This document shows, piece after piece, positions 12,321-21,535 of a stretch of DNA of 64,000 bases (positions are counted from its first letter, which is position 1; each line of letters starts with the position of its first letter). The translations under genes were made by a program, and so were the position numbers. The notes beneath the pieces were generated by a model that saw only the letters and a program-made list of their open reading frames with translations, did not search any database and had not been told where the DNA came from. The DNA lies in NCBI RefSeq assembly GCF_036884655.1, contig NC_088340.1:29514501-29578500 (forward strand), written 5' to 3'. This DNA comes from Musa acuminata AAA Group (taxonomy: Eukaryota; Streptophyta; Magnoliopsida; Zingiberales; Musaceae).

Positions 12321-12424
12321 CAACTGTTGCTGCCCTTCCTTGCTTTTGCGTCAACGATTTTGACGTCAATATTCTTCCTAAACACAACACACGCAGTTCA
12401 AAAACCAATCATTCGCACGAACAA

Positions 12425-12440
12425 CCTGGCTCTGATACCA
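12425..12440 (-). other. Primer-binding site of Copia C
   Basis: In element sense TGGTATCAGAGCCAGG, two bases after the LTR end; complementary to the initiator tRNA-Met 3' end. Confidence 0.95.
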
Positions 12441-12441
12441 C

Positions 12442-13935
12442 TGTTGGGAAATCATGGGGGGCGACATCATATGCGCAGCGGAAGAACAAGAAAACAAAAA
12501 TCTCCGATTCCCAAAAAGATGTTCGTCGTCGTGCGAAGATTGGTGCGCAAAATTCGCAAAACACAAAACTGCGTATAGAGATTGTGTTACCTAGGGAGAT
12601 CGTATATCCCTGTTTCCTTGCAGATCCTCAGGAGAGGGTGAAGGAGGTCAAGCGTCCTCCTCTCTAGCGGTGATCCACACAGCAGGGTTGCGACGACGCT
12701 CCTCAAAACTCCAGGCCTACTCTGAGGTGGAGAGGGAGAGGAGAATAGGAAGGGCAAGCAAAGACTCTAGCCTATGAGGCTGTGAATCCCTCCTATTTAT
12801 AGAGATCCCGTGTCAAAACCCTAATGGGTCCTTTCCCTAGTGGGTATTGGATCTGCATCCAATAAGACAAGGGCTCCGTCGGATATCTCATATCCGAACC
12901 TCTACTCATCGCAATGCCTACCATATGTGTGTGACCCTCTAGGCCCAATATCGAGCTGGCCGTGAGTCATACCTGTCAGAACTCCTTCTAACTAAGTGAA
13001 TTATTATCTCTGTAATAATTCACTCGACTCATCGACTACGAAAGTACTAGGCCACTACGCCGTAGTCCCCAGACGATACAGGGGAATCCAATCCATTGGA
13101 CCTGTCTGTCCTCAGTTACCATGTACCTATAGTCCCTCATCCATCTAATATCCCAGAGACCGTATATCGAGCATGGTGCTGTCAGACCCATACGGTTTCT
13201 ACTCGAGTCTCGCTCTAATCGGATTCTCCCGGAGAACTCTTTCTCTCTCAACCCGAATGACCCTGGCCAGGGATTTGTCTGAGCAAGAACACATGGGATA
13301 TTCCTCTCATGATACCGAGAGTGGATGATCCTCTATCGACACTCAATAGCCCTCGTAAGGTCGACTACCACTCCCAATGACCAGCTGTACTAGATCTGGG
13401 AACAGCCAAACCTATAAGTCTGGTATCAAAGAGTGGAGCACTCATACAGGACATCCTTGGTGTCTCAAGTCTAAGAACCAGATACACCACTAGGACTACG
13501 GAATCGTTGTCTGACAATAAGGCATCATCAACCATCCAGCATTCCGTAAGCGGATCAATCAGTGAACTCATTCTCCAATGAGCACCTGTACTGTATCCCT
13601 AGTGTCCCTACACGAGCAGCTATGAGACCAGCTGCATCCATCATATGGACGGGTATACAGCACACCAGTCTATCCGGTTATCACGATGTCCCTCTCGAGT
13701 AACCTATGACCGGGATTATTTAGGATATGTGTTTAAAGGTGAATCGATCTCATTATCGTGATCTCATCACGATCCGATTCCCATTGCACAAATCCAAGGA
13801 CATCACAATACATATGCATTTATGCAATAGTTATAAAGTGATATACGCCAAAAATATAATAAGCAAAAAGATTCTGTATCAAGTCACACGTGCCATCACT
13901 CACGTGATTGGCTTGCTGGGCACTTATGACTAGCA
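12442..13935 (-). repeat. Copia C 5' LTR
   Basis: 1494 bp, the same length as the 3' LTR and about 99.4 percent identical by eye. It drives element transcription leftward. Confidence 0.96.
12794..12801 (-). promoter_or_regulatory. TATA box of Copia C 5' LTR
   Basis: TATAAATA in element sense, followed by AGGAGGGATT; identical in the 3' LTR at 5692-5699. Confidence 0.65.
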
Positions 13936-14440
13936 CCTTTGATATGATATGCCCAAGATATTTCATCTTCCATTGAAGAAAACAAAAATTCATAGTGGTC
14001 GTTGGTTCAAAATGTGGTTTTTGGTATGTCTTTTTCTCACACTTGTATTTGATGATACCCTGATCAAAGGTCCAGCTATGTGAAGATTTATGCTCCCTTT
14101 CATCTAGCAATTCATCTACTATTGGAATAGGATATTTGTCCTTGATTGTTATGTCGTTAAGAGCTCGATAATGAACACACAATTGCCATGTTCCATCCTT
14201 CTTTCGTACGAGGAGCACCGGTGAAGAGTAGGGGCTACAACTTGGCTGAATAACTCATATTTCAAGCATCTCTTTTACAATCCTTTCTATTTCATCCTTC
14301 TGGAGATGTGGATACTGATATGCCTGAGTATTTGCTGGAGGTTTGCCTAGAAGAATCGTTATACAATGATCATACCGACGGGTAAGAGATAGGTTGTGCG
14401 GTTCATCAAATATATCTGAAAATTCAGCAAGCAAAGGAAG
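13936..14440 (-). pseudogene. G1 reverse transcriptase fragment with missing catalytic core
   Basis: Minus-strand Gypsy RT N-terminal part: [20 protein letters not shown], then [10 protein letters not shown], after which the frame shifts. Comparison with G3 shows the next segment (LDLRSGYHQIR-type sequence) is present only out of frame. The sequence then jumps directly to the post-core YLGHIISK. The central RT region, which should hold MPFGL and the Y-x-D-D catalytic pair, is absent. This stretch joins 5329 once C is removed and is interrupted on the right by G2. Confidence 0.85.
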
Positions 14441-14537
14441 TGTTAGGATCCTTTTATTTTTTCTTTTATTTTCTATGATTTCCTTTTATTTTCTGCGTAT
14501 TTATTAAGTATGTTTAGTTTAGCTAAAGTCGGAACTC

Positions 14538-14545
14538 TATAAATA
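14538..14545 (+). promoter_or_regulatory. TATA box of G2 LTR
   Basis: CTCTATAAATAGGG in the U3 part of the LTR, about 200 bp before its end. Confidence 0.65.
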
Positions 14546-14610
14546 GGGATGTAACTACTTCTTTTCAATCATCTATGAAAAATATTATTCTATCTTTTGA
14601 CAAACCCTAG

Positions 14611-14690
14611 GAGGCCGATCCCCTCAAAGCGATCAAGGAGGGCTGATCCCCTCGAAGCGATCAAGGAGGTCGATCCTCTTGAAGTGATCA
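14611..14690 (+). repeat. Three-copy 27-bp repeat in the transcribed part of G2 LTR
   Basis: Imperfect tandem copies of GAGGCCGATCCCCTCAAAGC plus GATCAAG. The same array occurs inverted in the H LTRs (about 55383-55460, 57630-57705, 60487-60570). A single copy of the core is seen in the G1/G3 LTR family. Confidence 0.8.
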
Positions 14691-14738
14691 TCCCCTTTCT
14701 CTTCTTCTTTTTTACGATAAGACTTTAGGGTCTTATCA

Positions 14739-14752
14739 TTTGGTATCAGAGC
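14739..14752 (+). other. Primer-binding site of G2
   Basis: TTTGGTATCAGAGC immediately after the LTR; initiator tRNA-Met type. Confidence 0.93.
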
Positions 14753-15396
14753 GGCGATTCTTGGCGTTCTCGCTACAACGTAATAAAAAAAAAAACAAAA
14801 CAAAAAAAAGGGAGAAAAGGGTTGTTATCCGGCGACCACTGAGATTTCCCTACTTCCCTTCTTCCCCACCACCACCCCTGCTCTCCGGCAGGCTGCGCCC
14901 TCCCTTGCTGCCTCCTTTCCATCGCCGGTGCTGCTTCTCAGTCGATCGACCAACTTCGCCGCTGCCCCCCCAACCGACGACCTCTCCTCCTCGCTTTCCC
15001 ATCTCGCTCGAGCGAGAAGGATCACTGGCGTCGTCTCCCTACCAATGGACCACCCCTTCGTCGTTGATACTCTCGGCGATGCTACCCTAACTTCTCTACC
15101 ACCGTGCCCCCGTCGGGTCGCAGCTGCAGCCGCCGGTTGCCCCCCTCCTCATGGCGACCGAAACATGGCAACTCACTGCTGCTGCCCTTGTTTCCAACCG
15201 CACCTCATCCAGCACTCCTCTTCCCCTCGAGCGCCGTCGCTCGCCTCCCAGCCGTCGACGCTCCACCTTGCTCTGCATCAAACCAAAACAGAGCACACTT
15301 GCTCTGCCCTTGTTTTCAGTTGTGCCACAGCCACGTGGGGTCCCTTACTGCTGCCGGCTATCGCCACCGTCGCTGCTACTGTCAGCTACTGTGCAG
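14753..15396 (+). other. G2 5' leader, GC-rich, no gene
   Basis: Pyrimidine- and GC-rich sequence between PBS and gag. Long open frames occur in three plus frames because stops are rare; the predicted products are low-complexity Pro/Ser/Arg strings. I treat it as untranslated leader. The H1 and H2 leaders have similar composition. Confidence 0.7.
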
Positions 15397-15715
15397 ATGC
15401 CCTTGACTAGACATCAGAAACAAGAACTGGGGATTACCAACTTGCAATCGTACGCAATGGCTACCGATAACTCAGTGAAGGCACAAATGGAAGCGTTGGA
15501 AACCAGAATTGAAAATCGACTATAAGAAACTCTTCATGATTTCAAAAAGATCTTGTTGGAGCACTTTAGCCGGTTTCAATAAGATGGGAGCTCAAGTTCT
15601 ATGCTGAACAGATCGAGAGATACAGGAAAAGGGCCCCAGGATGGTGACACACACTACCCACGTATCAGGGTAGAATTTCCACGATGGGAAGATGGGGATC
15701 CGACCAGTTGGATCC
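15397..15715 (+). pseudogene. G2 gag N-terminal fragment
   Basis: Starts MPLTRHQKQELGITNLQSYA, the start used by this Gypsy gag family (compare MPLTQQQKRDL in G3). It has in-frame stops after ENRL (15523) and in FQ*DG, then reads YPRIRVEFPRWEDGDPTSW, the conserved gag entry motif. It is cut by the deletion that fuses it to the 3' LTR stub at 15716. It encodes only the first tenth or so of a gag-pol and cannot function. Confidence 0.85.
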
Positions 15716-15773
15716 GAAGTGATCATCCCCTTTCTCTTCTTCTTTTTTACAATAAGACTTTAGGGACTTATCA
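15716..15773 (+). repeat. G2 3' LTR remnant (58 bp)
   Basis: Copy of the last 58 bp of the 5' LTR, ending TTATCA and followed by TSD GGAAG. Confidence 0.92.
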
Positions 15774-15843
15774 GGAAGTACATTTGGATCTTTAAATTCT
15801 ATTGGCTCTCCCTTAGTTTGCTGCTCAAGTTATACCAAAAAGC
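15774..15843 (-). pseudogene. G1 pol sliver between G2 and Copia A
   Basis: Seventy bases of the region preceding the G1 RT domain (minus sense). It continues 14440 on one side and 39440 on the other once G2 and A are removed. The last five bases (AAAGC) are the TSD of A. Confidence 0.85.
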
Positions 15844-16381
15844 TATTGAATCTCGGATTTTGATGATAAAATCAATTGATGGGTTAATTGATCTAATCCA
15901 TATTATTGAGTTAAATGTGTAGGATTAACTATGATAACCAGAAAACATAAAGCAAGAATACCGGAGTCAAGTTCGATGGACGTTTAAGAGTCTGAAGAAT
16001 CGTCGGAGATGCTGCCGGAACCAACCGAGAAGAAATCAAGAACCTGTCGGAATTTTCGGAAGTTCACCGAAGTGATCGTCGAAGGTTCGCGGAGATCACC
16101 GAGAAGGCTCGGCTACTTGTTGAAGTCGTCACAAGATCGGGAGCTTGCTGGGAGTCCATCGGAAGAAATCCGAGGGCATATCGGAAGTCCGTCGGAAGTT
16201 CATCGGAAAGCTCGCCGAAACAAGACTCGACGTTCGCGGTTGAAAACTTGCTTGGGATGTTTTTGTTATGTAGTTCACATGTAATTAGGATTAGGATTAA
16301 AAGATAATCCTATATCCTGGTTAGGGGCCAACTGAGTCCAAAATTAGACTTGGTTTAGGCTGAACTTAAAGCCCAACCTAT

Positions 16382-16540
16382 GAACTGCCACCGCCAGATT
16401 GGGCGGTGGCACCGCCCAGCACCCGAGAGCTAGGCGGTTGCACCGCTTGGCTGGGCGGTGGCACCGCCAGTACACTGTCAATGTCAGACACTGACAGGCG
16501 GTGGCACCGCCACTGACAGGTGGTGGCACTGCCAGCATCG
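16382..16540. repeat. Palindromic boxes in Copia A 5' LTR
   Basis: About five copies of GGCGGTGGCACCGCC or close variants, 50-210 bp upstream of the TATA box. The 3' LTR carries the same cluster at about 38735-38870, some boxes degraded. Confidence 0.85.
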
Positions 16541-16593
16541 GGAACTAAAGAGAATTCAAATTTTGGAGCCCAAATTTAAATCCTCTTGAGGCC

Positions 16594-16601
16594 TATAAAT
16601 A
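16594..16601 (+). promoter_or_regulatory. TATA box of Copia A 5' LTR
   Basis: GCCTATAAATACCCC, conserved with 38922-38929 in the 3' LTR. B separates this promoter from the rest of the element. Confidence 0.65.
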
Positions 16602-17104
16602 CCCCTCGATTCTCAGCTGAGATTACAACTTTTTGAGAAGCAATTGATTGAGAGAAAGGTCTTAGAAAAGTCTTAGCAAGTCTTGTTTTCAATTTGCTAG
16701 AGTGTTCACCTCCTTCTTTCTTGTTAAAAATTTGTAAGAGTGTGAACCACTTGTAAAAGGTTGTAAGAGGGGTATTTGCCCTTTCCCTTCAAAAGATTTG
16801 CTAGTGGAAGGTGGGAGCCTCATCGAAGAGGGCCTCGCAAGTGGATGTAGGTCATTTGACCGAACCACTTTAAAATTGGCGTGATCTCTGGTTTACATTT
16901 TCTTATTGCTATTTACATTACTACAAACCTTCTTACGTGCTTTATTTCCTTATTACCTTTGCTGCACACCTTTACGAATATGCTTTCTGTTAGGATCGAG
17001 AGCACTAAGAGGGGGGGGGTGAATTAGTGCAGCGGAAATCTTACAGCGATTAAAAACCAAAAGCTGCGTTCGTTCAATAAAAAAAAAACTATTATGATGC
17101 AAAA

Positions 17105-17360
17105 GCTAATTCTCAGTTTGTATCTAAGTGCAGTTTGCGTCTAAGCGCAGATTGCGTCTAAGCGCAGTTTGCGTCTAAACACAGTTTGCGTCTAAGCGCA
17201 GTTTGCGTCTAAACACAGTTTGCGTCTAAGCGCAGTTTTACGTCTAAGCGCAGTTTACGTCTAAACTCAGATTTACGTCTAAACGCAGTTTTACGTCTAA
17301 ACTCAGATTTACGTCTAAACGCTGTTTTACGTCTAGACGCAGATTTACGTCTAAACTTTG
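17105..17360. repeat. 17-19 bp minisatellite in B 3' LTR
   Basis: About fourteen tandem units of the form GTTTGCGTCTAAGCGCA or GTTTTACGTCTAAACGCA. The 5' LTR copy (about 23828-24030) has about two units fewer, so the array changed length after insertion or during reverse transcription. Confidence 0.9.
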
Positions 17361-18074
17361 AAACTCGTTTGTATACTCGCAGAAAGCAGTATGCAGTTGA
17401 AATCAAGACGTAAACGTGAACTGAGAACTGATGATTGTGAGAGGAAAGCCGATTTACGTCTAAATGCAGTTTTACGTCTAAATGTTGAAACTCGTTCGTA
17501 AAATTGTAGAGGACAGTTTGCAGTTATCAATAGGATCAAAATGTAAGTGTAAACTGCAAAGAAACTCTTTCGTAAAAGCACCGAAGATAGTTCTGCAGAA
17601 TCAAACGTAAACGTAAACTGTAATGTACGAAAATACGAATTTACGTCTGAATGCAGATTCGGAAGAACAGCACTTAAAACTTGTTCGTGAAAGCGCAGAG
17701 AGCAGTAGTAATGGAGGAGGTTTGCAGTAATGATAAAGTGCTCAAAAATAAACGCAAACCAGAGATTTAGAGTGGTTCGGTCAGCCTTGACCTACTCCAC
17801 TTTTGGCTTCCTCCACCGACGAGGTTGCCGACGTCAACTAGGGGCCTTCCTTCAATGGGCGAAGGCCAAACTGCCCTTTTACAGTTTCTCTCCTTTTAAC
17901 AGGCTCAGGAGACAACCTTTACAGACCTTTCTCTCCTCACTTTACAACTGAAAACTTGAAGAACAGAAGGAGGAGACTTAAAGGCTTTACAACACTTTTG
18001 AGCTCTTAGAATCACAGAAAAGATCAAGATTTCGGTGTGGGTCTCTTTTTCTTTTCAGTGCTGAATGGGTGGGG

Positions 18075-18082
18075 TATTTATA
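18075..18082 (-). promoter_or_regulatory. TATA box of B 3' LTR
   Basis: TATAAATA in element sense; the equivalent in the 5' LTR is at 24755-24762. Confidence 0.6.
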
Positions 18083-18141
18083 GGCCCCAACCCAATTCAA
18101 ATTTCGAGCTCAAAACGATCAAATCCCGAAATTCCGGGATC

Positions 18142-18725
18142 AGGCGGTTGCACCTCTTGACTGGAGAGGTGGCACCGCCTGGCAGAGCTCGAAGTCTGAG
18201 CTCAGGCGGTTGCACCTCTCGATTGGAGAGGTGGCACCGCCTGGCAGAGCTCGAAGACTGAGCTCAGACGGTTGCACCTTCTCTGTCAGGGGTGGTTGCA
18301 CCTTCCTGCCAGAGCTCGAAGACCGAGCTCAGGCGGTGCATCTCCTGACCAGAGAAGTTTCTCTTCTCTGCCAGAGGTGATCGCCCCTTTCTGCCAGAGG
18401 TGGTTGCACCTCTCTGCCAGAGGTGGTTGCACCTCTCTGCCAGAGCTCGAAGACTGAGCTTAGGCTGTGCATCTCCTGGCCAGAGAGGTCGTACTTCTCT
18501 TCCAGAGCTCGAAGACTGAGCTCGGTGATTGCATCACCAGGCAGAGCTCGAAACTTGAGCTCAGGCGGTGCTACCGCTTGACAGAGGAGGTTGCACCGCC
18601 CAGTCTCGCTTGGAGACTGAGCCCTGGGCGGTTGCATCACCTGGCTGGAGCGGTTGCACCTCCCAGTCTCGCTGGGAGACTTAGCCTGGGCGGTGGCACC
18701 TCCCTGCCTGGGCGGTTGCACCTCC
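18142..18725. repeat. Array of GGCGGTTGCACCGCC boxes and GAGCTCGAAGACTGAGCTC units in B LTR
   Basis: More than a dozen palindromic GGTTGCACC-type boxes alternate with a second palindromic unit, GAGCTCGAAGACTGAGCTC. The 3' LTR has one extra 23-bp unit compared with the 5' LTR (24822-25385). Open frames crossing the array are repeat artefacts. Confidence 0.9.
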
Positions 18726-19241
18726 CACAGCTTCTTGGGTTCGAATGGGTTGAACCATTCGACCCAACTTGAGTTCTTCAGGGGCCCAATTGCCCCAGGA
18801 TTAAGCTAATGGGATCACCTCCCATTTCTAACTTAATCACCGTGCTAACTACGATTAAATCTAAGACAATTTCTGCAGCTTTGCTTCGGTACGTCAATTG
18901 CTTTTTCCGGCGAACTTCCGTCGATCATCCGATGAACCCTCGGTGATGCTTCTGCGGACTTCCGGCAAACTCCTGGACTTTGCGACGATCCACTTGGCGA
19001 GTTCCGACGAGCTTCGCTTGGCAAGCTTCTGGACTTCTCGGATCTGTTCCCGCAGAACCTCCGACGACCGTCCGTACTTCCGTCGAACTCTCGAACTCCC
19101 AACGTGATCATGAACTTGACTCCGGCGCAACTCCTGCTGCTTGTCTATCTTTCATCGTAGTTAATCCTGCACACTTATCTCAACACATAGATTAGACAAC
19201 AAATGACAATTGACTTCATCATCAAAATCCGAGATTCAACA

Positions 19242-20311
19242 ATCTCCCCCTTTTTGATGATGACAATCAATTGATAATGGAGTTATCCTTAACTCCCCCT
19301 GTCTATATGCCATAGTTGAGATAAGTCAACCTTGAATTCAAGACCTAAGAATTCAAGTGACGTATTGATAAGTTAGATCAGTTAAACTTATCAATACTCC
19401 CATCATGATACCTATCATGATGTATCTCTTCAAGGATGATGTCAAAGCTTGACATTCATCATCAAGTTTGTATGATAGTGTTTGTGACTATTCATCATGT
19501 AATTGAACATTATCATTTAAAGCTCGAAGGACTATTACATGATGCACACATATTATCATTCTAGCAAGTTTGCATTTACTTCACAAAATAGGATATCAAC
19601 TCAAGACATAATGCAAACTATAGCACATGTTTCATATATCTCTTGGTGATGCAAGGATGGCATTGTGCAAACATTATTTATAGCATCACTCAAGGTATTT
19701 CTAATCACAGTGTTTATCAATTCATATATTTCTCCCCCTTTGTCATCAACAAAAAGCATTGTTATACAAGGAAGACCAATTTAGACGAAAGCTTATAGAG
19801 GGATTTTACATAGATTGCTTTGAAAACTTCTTCTCCCTTTTGTTATAATTCATTTTACCCGTAAAGATATTACAGAATGAAATACATATTCAGGAATCAC
19901 TTTATCAGATTTAATTCAAAAACTTATTTTTCATGAAAGTGTACGAATAAATCTGTTTTATAGCATTCGAACAACTAAGATGCATTTGGACAAGATTTTG
20001 TTACAGATTTTCACATATAATCATAGAAAATGGCATTCATGTGATCTGATCATTCAATATAGTCCGAAAAATAATTTTAACAAGTTTATTTATTCGGACA
20101 CATCAACATTCCTAATCAATGCACAAGGTTTTCAAAACTTTTAGTTTCAGAACACAATATTCTTATCACATATAAAAAAAAAACGATATGATTAAAGTTC
20201 GAGATAACCTTTACCACAAAGCACATGTCAAATGTTTACCACAATAGATGTTTACAACCAGCATGTCAGAAGTAACATAAGAAGTTTACAACAACAAATG
20301 TTCATATAAGT
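19242..20311 (-). other. Copia B 3' untranslated region with repeated polypurine tracts
   Basis: No gene seen. In element sense, GGGGGAGA-type tracts occur next to the LTR (19242-19253), near 19731-19758 (with the TTGTTGATGACAAA context) and more weakly near 19830. Multiple polypurine tracts downstream of the last gene are a known Sirevirus trait. Confidence 0.75.
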
Positions 20312-21418
20312 TCATTCATGAGGTGGAAAATTAAAGTGCCTAAACAAGGAGTCGAATTGACTATGAATCTGCTGTAGCTCTGATAGAATTTGATCTTGTC
20401 GTTGTTCAATCCGTTCTTGTCTCTGTTCGAATCGGTCCATTCGAATCCCAATTTCTTCGACGGATGTATGAGTTTGCTCAACTGGATGTGTTTCCTCAAG
20501 GGGAAGGATTGGAGGAGATTGAGTACCCCTAAATACTGGTGTTTCCGATTCTGGTTCAGATTGAGGGTGATCTGTCCTTCTAGGGAGTCTAACCCAGTTA
20601 CCGTTTCTATAGTAACATCTTAGTCGGTGAAGTAGATTTTTGTTTATTATGCTGTATCGATCTACTTTCATTACTTCTTCTTCTGGTGATATTAGAATGT
20701 CGTAAGCTTTTATTATTCTAGTGATTATACCACCATATGGGAGCATCATATCTTTCTTAGATAATTCTAACATGCTTTGTTGGATAAGATAGCCAAGACA
20801 GATGTCATGTCCCTTCATGATTAAGTACATAGTTCCTAATTCTAATTGACTCACTTCATCATGATGGTATTGTTTAGGAAGGATTATACTAGTCATGATA
20901 TGATGAAGTAATTTAGTGTTCATAGGTAGTAGATGTTCACAACTTTTAGGAACTAATGTTATGTCGGGATTGTCCAAGATTGTTCCTAAGGCTTCAGCAT
21001 AGGATGTTCCAATAGTTTCATCAACCCATGATCCTCTAAAGTAAAGTCCTATGCTTTTCATGGGAATGCCTATCATACCACAAATGAATCTATTAGTGAT
21101 TGAGATGTGTTGTCCTAAAAGATAGGTGGACATCCTTTCTTCTTCATCTATTTTTATGTTATTGTAAAACAATCGAACTAGTCTAGGATAGATGGGTTCA
21201 TTAATCTGCAAGATTGGAAGTAGATCTAGGTTTGCAAACCATTGGATAGTTTCTAAGTTTCTAAGTTCATGTATGTCTACGTATTTTCCCTTATGGATGC
21301 TTCTAAGTTCGAAAGAGGGAAATTTTTCAGCATGGTTTTTCGAATCAAAGAGGGTGAAATCAAACTCTTCTACTAATCTCCTCTTTCCCTTGTCCCTTGA
21401 GGATCTTCTAGATCCCAT
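20312..21418 (-). CDS. ORF2 of Copia B (envelope-like / plant transposon protein)
   Basis: An uninterrupted 368-codon gene from ATG at 21418. Visible parts: basic N-terminus (RRSSRDKGKRRLVEE); a central globular region with IYPRLVRLFYNN, GIPMKSIGLYFRG and MYLIMKGHDICLGYLIQQ; a Pro/Thr/Glu linker about 285-315; and a Gln/Glu-rich C-terminal coiled coil about 320-360 (RMDRFEQRQERIEQRQDQIL). I see no signal peptide or transmembrane segment. The YPRLVRLFY block resembles the plant retroelement envelope-like / putative plant transposon protein group; that is from memory and needs a profile search. The homologue in A is at 36353-37470. Its retention in an element lacking pol suggests a function for the element. 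Confidence 0.8.
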   Translation of the reverse strand: MGSRRSSRDKGKRRLVEEFDFTLFDSKNHAEKFPSFELRSIHKGKYVDIHELRNLETIQWFANLDLLPILQINEPIYPRLVRLFYNNIKIDEEERMSTYLLGQHISITNRFICGMIGIPMKSIGLYFRGSWVDETIGTSYAEALGTILDNPDITLVPKSCEHLLPMNTKLLHHIMTSIILPKQYHHDEVSQLELGTMYLIMKGHDICLGYLIQQSMLELSKKDMMLPYGGIITRIIKAYDILISPEEEVMKVDRYSIINKNLLHRLRCYYRNGNWVRLPRRTDHPQSEPESETPVFRGTQSPPILPLEETHPVEQTHTSVEEIGIRMDRFEQRQERIEQRQDQILSELQQIHSQFDSLFRHFNFPPHE

Positions 21419-21535
21419 AACTACAACAGTTTAGAGGGATAAAGATGAGCAAGAGTGAATGGAGATGGAGGAGGTTTGGGGGAGTAGAGAAGGGAAGGGA
21501 AGTGAGCTGGGGTCGGTTTCACAGCCGACCCTAGT

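Larger units (their letters stand above)
10662..12424 (-). other. Copia C 5' leader (untranslated)
   Basis: A 1.76-kb region between the PBS and the gag start with no credible gene. The half next to gag contains four copies of an 18-bp motif (10858-11150). The half next to the LTR contains a strongly GC-rich block (about 11935-12320). Between them lies AT-rich sequence. Such leaders carry RNA packaging and translation signals in other LTR elements. Confidence 0.8.
5330..13935 (-). mobile_element. Copia C: complete, young element with identical-length LTRs
   Basis: Two 1494-bp LTRs (5330-6823, 12442-13935) are flanked by the perfect duplication CCTTT (5325-5329 and 13936-13940). By eye I counted about nine LTR differences, all transitions, i.e. 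about 0.6 percent, so the insertion is recent. Layout in element sense: 5' LTR, PBS, 1.76-kb leader, gag-pol, polypurine tract, 3' LTR. Protein motifs fit the Tork/Angela side of Copia; lineage assignment is tentative. It is nested in the RT/RNase H part of G1. Confidence 0.96.
14441..14738 (+). repeat. G2 5' LTR
   Basis: TGTTAGGATCC...GGGTCTTATCA. TATAAATA is at 14538-14545. Downstream of it are three imperfect roughly 27-bp repeats (14611-14690) of the GATCCCCTCGAAGCGATCAA type, also present in the H LTRs. Confidence 0.93.
14441..15773 (+). mobile_element. G2: collapsed Gypsy element (5' LTR, gag start, 3' LTR stub)
   Basis: A complete 298-bp 5' LTR, PBS, leader and the start of gag are followed directly by only the last 58 bp of the 3' LTR (15716-15773 matches 14681-14738 with two differences). 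The outer duplication GGAAG is perfect (14436-14440, 15774-15778). An internal deletion therefore removed most of gag, all of pol and most of the 3' LTR after insertion. The junction lies at GGATCCGAAGTGATC and has local similarity on both sides. It belongs to the same family as the H array. Confidence 0.92.
15844..16987 (+). repeat. Copia A 5' LTR, left part
   Basis: Begins TATTGAATCTCGG (TG mutated to TA) and matches the 3' LTR from 38194. Contains GGCGGTGGCACCGCC boxes (about 16382-16540) and TATAAATA at 16594-16601. The last five bases (CTTTC) are the TSD of B. Confidence 0.93.
16988..19241 (-). repeat. Copia B 3' LTR
   Basis: TGTTAGGATCG...GATTCAACA on the plus text. Contains a G run (17011-17019), a minisatellite (17105-17360), TATAAATA in element sense at 18075-18082, and a long palindrome-box array (18142-18725). 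The polypurine tract follows on the right. Confidence 0.95.

Noticed and set aside
12425..12440. tRNA-Met-like sequence, possible tRNA gene
   Set aside because: Only the 3'-terminal complement is present next to an LTR; it is a primer-binding site, as at the other elements.
11839..12578. Overlapping Ala/Arg/Pro-rich frames in the GC-rich block
   Set aside because: They occur in several frames on both strands because stops are rare in GC-rich DNA, and lie in the leader and LTR of Copia C. No recognised domain.
14740..15410. Three overlapping plus-strand frames of 100-160 codons in the G2 leader
   Set aside because: Low-complexity, mutually overlapping and upstream of the conserved gag start; treated as leader.
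17105..17360. Regular repeat array that resembles a CRISPR at first sight
   Set aside because: Units are 17-19 bp, directly adjacent with no spacers, and lie inside a plant LTR.
18037..18772. Frames of 60-130 codons through the B LTR box array (also 24717-25428 and 62633-63133)
   Set aside because: Products are repeat translations (ARGGCTS, PPGRARS) present in both orientations; they are LTR promoter sequence.
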